This document shows positions 1 to 6,244 of a stretch of 7,292 bases of DNA, piece after piece; the first letter of the stretch is position 1, and the number at the start of each line of letters is the position of its first letter. The stretch spans positions 1 through 7,292 of the forward strand of contig JBEEMM010000073.1 in assembly GCA_041192685.1 (NCBI GenBank), in the 5' to 3' direction. Below the pieces are notes generated by a model. That model did no database searches, was not told the origin of the DNA, and was given only the letters and a program-made list of their open reading frames with translations. A program made the translations under genes and the position numbers. This DNA comes from TMED14 sp041192685 (lineage in GTDB: Bacteria > Bacteroidota > Bacteroidia > Flavobacteriales > Schleiferiaceae).

Positions 1-741
1 CCCCTGTGCGTCTTTGACATAGAGTCAACGGGTGTGAACGTGGTGCAGGACCGCATCGTAGAGCTATGCGTGCTGCGAATCCAGCCAGACGGCAGCGAAA
101 CCGTGAAAACATGGCGGGTGAATCCGGGCATTCCAATCCCTGCGGTCGTTACCGAAATTCACGGAATCAGTGATGCTGACGTAGCCGATGCTCCCGCTTT
201 TGACGGAATCTTGCCGGAACTCATACCCATGCTTCAGGGCAGCGACCTGGTGGGCTACAACAGCAATAAGTTTGACATTCCCCTGCTGGCCGAGGAACTC
301 CTGCGCGCAGGAAGCGATTTTGATTTGAGCCAATGCCGGAGTATTGATGTGCAAAACATTTTTCATAAAAAGGAGCAGCGCACCCTCGTTGCGGCACTCA
401 AGTTTTATTGCGAATCCGACCTGGTGAATGCCCACAGTGCCGAAGCAGACGTTAGGGCGACCTATGAGGTTCTAAAAGCCCAGCTCTTGCGCTACGAAGA
501 CCTGCCAAAAGACGTTGCAGCCCTGAGCGACTTCAGTACGATGAATAAAGCAGCAGACTTCGCTGGCTTCATAACCTACGACAGCGAGGGTCAGGAGCAG
601 TTCAGCTTTGGGAAGTACAAGGGGCAGCGCGTGAGCCACGTGCTCTCCAAGGATTCCGGATACTACTCCTGGCTGCAGAACGCTGACTTCCCGCTGTTTA
701 CGAAGAAAATTCTGACAGCGATACGCCTGCGAATGCGATGA
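1..741 (+). CDS. 3'-5' exonuclease, DEDDh family, with ExoX-like C-terminal domain (5' end cut by window edge)
   Basis: This is a predicted 3'-5' exonuclease of the DnaQ/RNase T superfamily, which removes nucleotides from DNA ends with two metal ions in the cytoplasm. The reading frame is open from base 1, giving 246 visible codons, so the real start lies outside the window; the GTG at 34 falls after the first catalytic motif and cannot be the start. All DEDDh motifs are present: D6-I-E8 (Exo I), H54-G-I-S, GYNSNKFD ending at D92 (Exo II), and H145-S-A-E-A-D150 (Exo III). A second conserved block begins at FGKYKG (residues 203-208) and runs through YYSWL, matching the small C-terminal domain seen in ExoX-like proteins of Bacteroidota. 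About ten N-terminal residues are probably missing, judging from the usual position of the DxE motif. The stop codon overlaps the next gene by ATGA. The physiological substrate (repair, proofreading or RNA) cannot be told from sequence. Confidence 0.93.
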   Translation, partial: PLCVFDIESTGVNVVQDRIVELCVLRIQPDGSETVKTWRVNPGIPIPAVVTEIHGISDADVADAPAFDGILPELIPMLQGSDLVGYNSNKFDIPLLAEELLRAGSDFDLSQCRSIDVQNIFHKKEQRTLVAALKFYCESDLVNAHSAEADVRATYEVLKAQLLRYEDLPKDVAALSDFSTMNKAADFAGFITYDSEGQEQFSFGKYKGQRVSHVLSKDSGYYSWLQNADFPLFTKKILTAIRLRMR

Positions 742-1343
742 AAATTGTCTGCGTTGGCCGCAACTATAAGGCCCATGCTCTGGAACTCGGCAACGGTGTG
801 CCCGAGGAACCGGTTATTTTTTGCAAGCCCGATTCCGCCCTGCTTCCTCCGCGTAACCCCTTTGTGATTCCACCCTGGACCCAGGACGTGCACCATGAAA
901 TCGAATGGGTTTTGCGCGTAGGAAAAGTGGGTAAGTTCATCGAACCACGCTTCGCGTACCGCTATTTAGATGCCATGACTGTTGGTCTTGACTTCACGGC
1001 CCGTGACCTGCAAACGGAACTCAAAAACAAGGGCCTGCCCTGGGAGCGTGCAAAGGGTTTTGACGGCAGTGCGGTTCTTGGAACCTGGAGCCCCATGCCT
1101 GCCGAACCCATGGATCATCAAATCCGCCTTGAGAAGAATGGCGAAACGGTGCAAAGCGGCAATACTCGCGATTTTTTGACCTCCCTCGAAGACCTAATTG
1201 CCTTCATCAGTACCTACTTCACCCTCAAAAAAGGCGACCTAATTTTTACTGGTACTCCGGCCGGAGTTGGGCCCGTGAAGCCCGGCGATGCGCTAGAGGG
1301 GTTTTTGAATGACGATTCAAGGCTACGGCTGAACATTCGATAG
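738..1343 (+). CDS. Fumarylacetoacetate hydrolase (FAH) family protein, acylpyruvase/YcgM-like
   Basis: This 201-residue cytoplasmic enzyme is a single-domain member of the FAH superfamily, whose members cleave or isomerise C-C bonds in beta-diketo or oxaloacetate-like substrates using a divalent metal. The N-terminus MKIVCVGRNYKAHA is the typical start of the short FAHD1/YcgM-type group. The metal-binding acidic residues are visible as H53-E54-I-E56 and D85 in VGLDFTARD. K106 sits in the AKGFDGSA block, and the C-terminal signature GDLIFTGTPAGVGPV is intact. The length is slightly below that of E. coli YcgM and human FAHD1 (about 220 residues) but no core motif is missing. The ATG overlaps the exonuclease stop (ATGA), which suggests translational coupling; no Shine-Dalgarno sequence is evident. 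Substrate is unknown: acylpyruvate hydrolysis, oxaloacetate decarboxylation or tautomerisation, and hydroxymuconate isomerisation all occur in this family, and no aromatic-degradation genes are nearby to favour the last. Confidence 0.92.
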   Translation: MKIVCVGRNYKAHALELGNGVPEEPVIFCKPDSALLPPRNPFVIPPWTQDVHHEIEWVLRVGKVGKFIEPRFAYRYLDAMTVGLDFTARDLQTELKNKGLPWERAKGFDGSAVLGTWSPMPAEPMDHQIRLEKNGETVQSGNTRDFLTSLEDLIAFISTYFTLKKGDLIFTGTPAGVGPVKPGDALEGFLNDDSRLRLNIR

Positions 1344-1365
1344 AAAAACACTCCGCTAGTTCTCG

Positions 1366-1373
1366 TATATTTG
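1366..1373 (+). promoter_or_regulatory. Bacteroidota-type -7 promoter element (TATATTTG)
   Basis: TATATTTG matches the TAnnTTTG -7 consensus of Bacteroidota housekeeping promoters exactly. It lies in the 61-bp gap, 31 bases before the ATG of the T9SS protein. No convincing TTG/TTTG -33 partner is present 17-20 bases upstream, where the sequence is A-rich. It would place transcription start near 1378-1381 and give the large surface protein its own short-leader transcript. Confidence 0.5.
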
Positions 1374-1379
1374 AAGTTC

Positions 1380-1392
1380 TTGGGATTCCCAA
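1380..1392. promoter_or_regulatory. Perfect 13-bp dyad at the predicted transcription start
   Basis: TTGGGA-T-TCCCAA is a perfect inverted repeat with a single central base, placed 7 to 19 bases after the TATATTTG element and ending 12 bases before the ATG. As RNA the loop would be too tight for all six pairs, so it is more plausibly a DNA-binding site or simply chance. It is A-rich immediately downstream (AAAAAGAGCAAAG), which fits a Bacteroidota translation start region rather than a terminator. Confidence 0.25.
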
Positions 1393-1404
1393 AAAGAGCA
1401 AAGA

Positions 1405-1485
1405 ATGCACGATATGAGACACTTAGTAAGCCGCATTGGCTTGGTTGCCATAGTTAGCATTGTGCTGAATTTCAGCGCAAAAGCA
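1405..1485 (+). other. Sec signal peptide of the T9SS protein
   Basis: Residues 1-27 have basic residues (R5, R10), a hydrophobic core IGLVAIVSIVLNF and a small-x-small cleavage site A25-K-A27 before Q28. Cleavage by signal peptidase I would leave an N-terminal glutamine that can cyclise, as is common in Bacteroidota exported proteins. No lipobox cysteine is present, so it is not a lipoprotein. Confidence 0.88.
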
Positions 1486-4400
1486 CAGATAACTACCGTT
1501 TACAGTGAGGATTTTGACTCACCCCCGCACAACGTCACCACCTTTCACACCCAGCCTGGTCCTACTCCGTTCTGGAACGACACTAGCGCATTAAGCGTGA
1601 GCGGAACGCACAGCTACCACGCCAATGTACTGCCGCAAGACACCGTTTTCTTTCAGACTTTGGCTTTTTCAACCCTTGGAAATTCCTTTGTTCGACTTTC
1701 GTTTGACCACATTGGCAAGATCCACTTTGGCCAACGCGGATACATTAGCGTCTCGACCAACAACGGCCAAACTTGGAGTACCCTCTCGGGAACCCACTAC
1801 CGGGGAGCGAGCTCAAGCTTTGCAACCCTGGGCTACATCAATGAAATCATGTACGCGAACTCTGCGACCACACCTTTTTGGGGCGGAGCAACTACCGTTG
1901 GCCAAGGAATAGCCCCAACCAACGGCTGGTGGTCCAACGAGGTTTTTGATATTTCAAGCATTGCAGGCAGCGGACCCTCAGGCACTGGTACCGGATTTGC
2001 CCAGGTTTTGGTGCGGTTTGCCCTTCAATACCGAGTCCCTAGCGGCACGGCCAACACAGCCGGCTGGTTTGTCGATAATTTAAAGGTCGAGGCGGCGCCT
2101 TGTGAGCTAATCCCTCCTACCATTAATTGGAACTTGAATCCGCGTAGGGAACCCATTGGAGCGCGCTATCAAGCCTCCGAACAGATTCGCCTGCGAGCCA
2201 TCGATAAAATTCTGCCCAAGTCAGGAATGGATTCTGTGGTACTGCATTATCGACTCAACAACGGAATTTGGAATTGGCTCAACATGACGGCCATCAACAC
2301 GGCCAACTGCCCTGACTCCTCGGAGTACACCCATACCTTCAACAACCTGGTGGTGGGAGATACCGTAGATTGGTACGTACTTGCGTACGATTGTGCCTGC
2401 GACGAGAACACCGCTCGGTCGCCGTCAACCGCTGCGGCAATTACCTTCAATACCTTTTGGCGCGATCCTTCACCACCTGCGACCTGTGGCCCTGCCTTGC
2501 CTAATAGCTTCCCCTATGTGGTTACCCAATTCCCCTACCTTGAGAATTTTGAACAATTCTTCTGGATGTCTGGCACCGGTGCTGGCACCTCCGGTACCCT
2601 ACACCGAGGAGTATTCCCTTTGGGCAATCCACCGGCAGGACGCAACTACGAAGTCTCTCCCAGCCCACTTACCGCTGGTTTTGGCTGGTCGGTGCGCACG
2701 GGGCCACCCGCAACATTTGGAACAGGCCCAGCCGGAGACCATACTACCGGAGGGGGCAAGTACCTCTACACCGAGGCCTCCCAGGGGACCACAGCCAACA
2801 ATACCCTGTTCATCACACCCTGCTTTAAGCTTGATAACCTTGGCAACGCCGCCGCAGAATTCTACTACCACCGCTTTGGAACGCACATGGGCAACCTGCG
2901 TATTGACATTGATACCGGAACTGGCTTCACTACAGGGAACGGCGTCATAGGCGCAGCATTGTTCGTGGGTCAATCCCAGCGAAGCAGTTTGGATCCATGG
3001 AAAAAGGGCTTTTTGAACCTCAACCCCTACTTAGGCAAGTACGTCAGACTGCGTTTTGTAGGTAATAAGAACAATACCGCAACCAACGACCGCGGAGATA
3101 TGGCTATTGACGATATTAAAGTCTTTCAGCCTTTAGTTCGCGACATTAACATGCTCGAGTTCTCAAGCCCTAGAAACGGATTCTGTACCTACACCAACCA
3201 AGAAAACGTTCGAGTACTTTGGCGAACAGAAGGCTCCCAGGCCCTTACCAAGGTTCCGCTCGCGTTCTCCGTGAAAAACTTAACTACCGGGGTGACGGTA
3301 ATCACCCGTGACACGGTAAACGGAACCTTTAATTTAGGAGATACTCTGAGATACAGTTTTGTACCTAAGGCTAACTTGAGCGCTTTTGCGGACTTTCAGA
3401 TTTACATCTGGTCCGAACTTGCCAACGACGGTCAAGCCAACAACGACAGCCTGGGACCCATTTTAATTGAGCATATTCAACCCATAACAAGCTTCCCCTA
3501 CTACTTGAATTTTGATGGAGCGGGATGGGCAGCAGGAAGCGGAACCATTCAAAATCCAGGAACCTTTGCCCCATCAGGGTGGTTTGCCTCACCAGCGTCC
3601 AACAGCAGCGAATTTGCCTTTATGGTGGGTAAAAACCTTACCCCAACGAATGAAACTGGTCCACGCTGGTCCAAGGGTCGCAGGGGCAATTACCTCTACA
3701 CGGAGGGAGACTTTGGTGCAAACAGCCCCTTTGCTCTTTTTCAGCAAGAGGGTTGCATTGACTTGTCGGGCATGACGACGCCCGTTGTTTCATTCTGGTA
3801 CCACATGTTTGGCGCAAGCATCGCCTCCCTGGGAATTCAAGTGGTTCCCTCAGGCAGCAACGTCTGGACAACGCTTACTCCATCGGTGCTCACTGCGCAG
3901 CAGCAGACGGCCAGCACCGACGATTGGCGCCATCAAATGGTCGACCTCTCAGCCTATGCCGGGCAGACCATCAAATTGCGCTTTGTAGCGGGCAAGACTG
4001 CCGCGGGTCAGCTCGCAGACATTGCCATTGACGACATTTTGATTTACGACCGACCCAATAACGACGTGGGTGTAACCGAGATAACCTCCCCGCCGAATAC
4101 GGTCTTTTTGGCTACGCCTCAAAACCTCATCATTAAGGTGCGGAACTATGGAAAGCAAGCCAAGACCAATGTTCCTGTCACGGTGATGGTTTCTGACCTC
4201 TGTACCCCAACGGCGACCAATACCTACACCTACACCGTACCCAGCATTGCGATCGGAGCGGAAGCGACCCTGACCATTACCACTCCCGTTACCTATTGGG
4301 AAGGTGATTTACAGATAAAGGCATGGACAACCCTAGCAGGAGACGGATTCAGCCGAAACGATACGGCCACTAAAATAACCAACGGCAATACCTCCGTCAT

Positions 4401-6195
4401 GATTCCTTTTGGCCCCGAAACCTTTGAGAACTGTGTGGGTAACACCTTTGCCTTCTATGGTACTGGCGGTGCGGGCACCCTTCAAATGTGGGAAATGGGC
4501 ACCGTTGGGCAAGGTTGGACCGCTGCCTCTGGAACGAAGGCCTGGATGACTGGTTTGGATCAAAACTACAAGGGTGCCAACACGGAGTACCTAAGGGTTC
4601 CTCCATTTACCAATTTTGACACCATCATGGGTGCAGAGCTTCGGTTCAAGCAGCGATTTGAATTTGCCGTTGCCGACGGGGGAAATGTCGAATACCTGCT
4701 GAACGGTACTTGGCGAACCCTTGGAAATGCTACGGCAAACATCGGTACGAACTGGTACGGATCCAGCTACGGTTCCGCCGGCGTAGTGCCTCTCGGCAAC
4801 CAACCGGGATGGATTGGATCCACGAGCAATCAGTGGATTACCTCGAGCATTCCCCTATCACTATGGAACTTTAACACCAACCCGTTAAACCTGCGATTCC
4901 GCATGGGAGCTAGCGCAGGCTCGACAGCAAAAGGTTGGGCTATCGATGATTTCCAGATTTATGTTCCGCCCCAAAACTCAATGGCGCCGATTAACATAGA
5001 CACGAAGGAATACCTAATCATACCTAATGCGAATTCCACGGTTAAGGTGCAAATCGAGAACACAGGAGCCAAGCCAGTAGGCGCAACGCTGGTGCGGTAC
5101 CGAGTGAATAATGGTGCGTGGTCGACCTACGACACCCTTACCTTCTCTCCCCCACTTCCCCGCGGAGCGAAGCGCTGGCACGAATTCAGCCAACTATGGC
5201 TGAACAACGGCGCAGGTACCTACAACGTTTGTGTTGAGACATCCCGACCCAACGATAAGCAAGACAACCTGATCGCAGACGATCAACTCTGCCTGAACTT
5301 CCAGGTTTCAGACAAGATCTACATCGATGCCGTCGGATACTGCAATGACTTTGAAGACCCGAGTAAGGCAGCTTGGTTGCCGCTGCACTCCAGCATCAAG
5401 TCCTTGCCCCACGATTGGGAGTTTGGAACCCCTGCTCAAACGACCATTAGCGCAGCAGCCAGTGGAACCAAGGCATGGATGACCAAATTGACCACCGACT
5501 ACAACCCTATGGGTCGTAGTTCGCTGCACACTCCATTCTTTGTGCTCGACAGCAATATCGTGTACACGCTTGACTTCGACTACAACCTTTTATCGGAGCA
5601 GTACCACGACGGCGGTAGCGTTGATTGGTCCTACAACGGAGGAATCAATTGGTACACCTTAGGCAATGTTCTACCCTCCGGCAAATGGTACAATACCGTG
5701 CACGTCACGAGTCTTGACAACATCCGCCCAGGCCTCTCAGGCAACTCAAACGGTTGGAAGAATGCCTCCATTAATTTCACGGCAGACAATTCGGGAACCC
5801 TCGTATTCCGCCTTCGCTTTGGCTCGGACTTTACCTTGTCCAGTGAAGGATGGGCTATTGACAACTTCTGCTTAAAGCGTGCTCCCTTTGGCACCCCAGC
5901 GGACATTCTAAACATTGGTGTTCCTGAGGTCGACCTTTCTGAGGCCTTCTTGAGTGGGGTGAGTCCCAACCCAAGCAATGGATCTAGGGCAAGCCTTGAG
6001 TTTCAATCCAATGAATCCGGAGCGATCAAGCTGACGGTGATTAACATGCTCGGACAATCCCTCTTTAGTCAGGACTTCAACCACGAAGGCGGTGCGGTAA
6101 GCCTGGATTGGGAGACCGCCGACCTGCCTGCCGGCATGTATCAGGCAGTGGTCGAGTGGCAGGGTCAGAGCTACACGCGACGATTCATTCGATAG
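1405..6195 (+). CDS. Large modular secreted protein with MAM-like repeats and type A T9SS C-terminal sorting domain
   Basis: This 1596-residue protein is predicted to cross the inner membrane by Sec and the outer membrane by the type IX secretion system, ending on the cell surface or released. A signal peptide (1-27, AKA|Q) leads into five globular modules at about 30-230, 376-575, 697-883, 1003-1187 and 1312-1492. Each closes with a related (I/V)-D-(D/N) motif: WFVDNL, MAIDDI, IAIDDI, WAIDDF and WAIDNF. Modules 2 and 3 resemble MAM domains, with the YLYTE block followed by an FYYH/FWYH strand. Modules 1, 4 and 5 form a second subtype. Ig/CARDB-like linkers lie between modules (about 233-360, 578-690, 885-1000 and 1191-1306). 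The C-terminal 83 residues are a T9SS type A sorting domain. No catalytic motif was recognised, so an adhesive, structural or carbohydrate-binding role is inference only. ATG 1405 is the first start after the in-frame stop at 1372; ATG 1414 is an alternative that keeps the signal peptide. Confidence 0.95.
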   Translation: MHDMRHLVSRIGLVAIVSIVLNFSAKAQITTVYSEDFDSPPHNVTTFHTQPGPTPFWNDTSALSVSGTHSYHANVLPQDTVFFQTLAFSTLGNSFVRLSFDHIGKIHFGQRGYISVSTNNGQTWSTLSGTHYRGASSSFATLGYINEIMYANSATTPFWGGATTVGQGIAPTNGWWSNEVFDISSIAGSGPSGTGTGFAQVLVRFALQYRVPSGTANTAGWFVDNLKVEAAPCELIPPTINWNLNPRREPIGARYQASEQIRLRAIDKILPKSGMDSVVLHYRLNNGIWNWLNMTAINTANCPDSSEYTHTFNNLVVGDTVDWYVLAYDCACDENTARSPSTAAAITFNTFWRDPSPPATCGPALPNSFPYVVTQFPYLENFEQFFWMSGTGAGTSGTLHRGVFPLGNPPAGRNYEVSPSPLTAGFGWSVRTGPPATFGTGPAGDHTTGGGKYLYTEASQGTTANNTLFITPCFKLDNLGNAAAEFYYHRFGTHMGNLRIDIDTGTGFTTGNGVIGAALFVGQSQRSSLDPWKKGFLNLNPYLGKYVRLRFVGNKNNTATNDRGDMAIDDIKVFQPLVRDINMLEFSSPRNGFCTYTNQENVRVLWRTEGSQALTKVPLAFSVKNLTTGVTVITRDTVNGTFNLGDTLRYSFVPKANLSAFADFQIYIWSELANDGQANNDSLGPILIEHIQPITSFPYYLNFDGAGWAAGSGTIQNPGTFAPSGWFASPASNSSEFAFMVGKNLTPTNETGPRWSKGRRGNYLYTEGDFGANSPFALFQQEGCIDLSGMTTPVVSFWYHMFGASIASLGIQVVPSGSNVWTTLTPSVLTAQQQTASTDDWRHQMVDLSAYAGQTIKLRFVAGKTAAGQLADIAIDDILIYDRPNNDVGVTEITSPPNTVFLATPQNLIIKVRNYGKQAKTNVPVTVMVSDLCTPTATNTYTYTVPSIAIGAEATLTITTPVTYWEGDLQIKAWTTLAGDGFSRNDTATKITNGNTSVMIPFGPETFENCVGNTFAFYGTGGAGTLQMWEMGTVGQGWTAASGTKAWMTGLDQNYKGANTEYLRVPPFTNFDTIMGAELRFKQRFEFAVADGGNVEYLLNGTWRTLGNATANIGTNWYGSSYGSAGVVPLGNQPGWIGSTSNQWITSSIPLSLWNFNTNPLNLRFRMGASAGSTAKGWAIDDFQIYVPPQNSMAPINIDTKEYLIIPNANSTVKVQIENTGAKPVGATLVRYRVNNGAWSTYDTLTFSPPLPRGAKRWHEFSQLWLNNGAGTYNVCVETSRPNDKQDNLIADDQLCLNFQVSDKIYIDAVGYCNDFEDPSKAAWLPLHSSIKSLPHDWEFGTPAQTTISAAASGTKAWMTKLTTDYNPMGRSSLHTPFFVLDSNIVYTLDFDYNLLSEQYHDGGSVDWSYNGGINWYTLGNVLPSGKWYNTVHVTSLDNIRPGLSGNSNGWKNASINFTADNSGTLVFRLRFGSDFTLSSEGWAIDNFCLKRAPFGTPADILNIGVPEVDLSEAFLSGVSPNPSNGSRASLEFQSNESGAIKLTVINMLGQSLFSQDFNHEGGAVSLDWETADLPAGMYQAVVEWQGQSYTRRFIR
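2530..4053 (+). repeat. Pair of MAM-like modules (modules 2 and 3) with intervening Ig-like linker
   Basis: Residues 376-575 and 697-883 share one plan: an FPYxxNF(E/D) opening, the block GGKYLYTEA or RGNYLYTEG, a TPCFKL or EGCIDL step, FYYHRFG or FWYHMFG, a KYVRLRFVG or QTIKLRFVA strand, and an AIDDI close. This order matches the MAM fold. At the DNA level positions 2753-2776 and 3683-3706 agree at 22 of 24 bases, while the rest of the two modules is strongly diverged, so this is an old internal duplication and not a recent one. Confidence 0.75.
4411..5880 (+). repeat. Pair of second-subtype jelly-roll-like modules (modules 4 and 5) with linker
   Basis: Residues 1003-1187 and 1312-1492 resemble each other more than they resemble modules 2 and 3. 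Shared landmarks are an ENC or YCNDFED opening, WEMGT or WEFGT, the identical nine residues ASGTKAWMT, a DGGNVEYLLNGTW or DGGSVDWSYNGG strand, and GWAIDDF or GWAIDNF at the end. Module 1 (30-230) belongs with them through its VSTNNGQTWSTLSG strand and GWFVDNL close. The identical peptide is encoded with different synonymous codons in the two copies, again pointing to an old duplication. Confidence 0.7.
5944..6192 (+). other. Type A T9SS C-terminal sorting domain
   Basis: Residues 1514-1596 carry the hallmarks of the Por secretion-type sorting domain: SPNPSNG at 1520-1526, an INMLGQSLF strand, DLPAGMYQAVV at 1573-1583 and a basic end, RRFIR. In this family the domain directs export through the T9SS outer-membrane channel and is then cut off during surface attachment or release. 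Its presence implies that T9SS genes exist elsewhere in the genome; none is in this window. Confidence 0.93.
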
Positions 6196-6217
6196 TAGAA
6201 ACGCGAACCAACCTAGT

Positions 6218-6244
6218 GTAGTGGCCCACCCTGTGGGCCATTGC
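6218..6244. terminator. Hairpin between convergent genes, likely terminator
   Basis: TGGCCCAC (6222-6229) pairs perfectly with GTGGGCCA (6233-6240) around a CCT loop. Outer pairs from 6218-6221 with 6241-6244 extend the stem to 12 bp with two G-U wobbles. It starts 22 bases after the stop of the T9SS protein. The following plus-strand sequence TGCTATTTA is only moderately T-rich, and on the minus strand no T run follows, so it fits a terminator for the plus-strand gene better than for mltG. The base of the stem touches the mltG stop codon. Confidence 0.6.

Noticed and set aside
64..435. 123-codon antisense open frame across the exonuclease
   Set aside because: It covers the Exo II region and runs up to the Exo III motif of a well-supported gene and encodes nothing recognisable.
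34..741. GTG at 34 as the start of the exonuclease
   Set aside because: The frame is open upstream to base 1 and the bases before 34 encode the essential DIEST motif, so the true start is outside the window.
1335..1350. A -33 TTG/TTTG box for the promoter of the T9SS gene
   Set aside because: No TTG or TTTG lies at the expected spacing from TATATTTG; the stretch reads as A-rich sequence around the FAH stop codon.
1380..1400. Dyad plus following A run as a terminator of the exonuclease/FAH operon
   Set aside because: The one-base centre leaves a short, weak RNA stem, and the run after it is A and not T on the plus strand.
2381..2950. 189-codon plus-strand open frame inside the T9SS gene
   Set aside because: It lies wholly within the T9SS frame, whose translation shows clear conserved modules there. 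The alternative product is proline- and serine-rich with no recognisable domain, which is typical of a shifted-frame shadow.
5631..5978. 115-codon antisense open frame near the end of the T9SS gene
   Set aside because: It is opposite module 5 and the linker to the sorting domain. The product has no motif, and no promoter or start context supports it.
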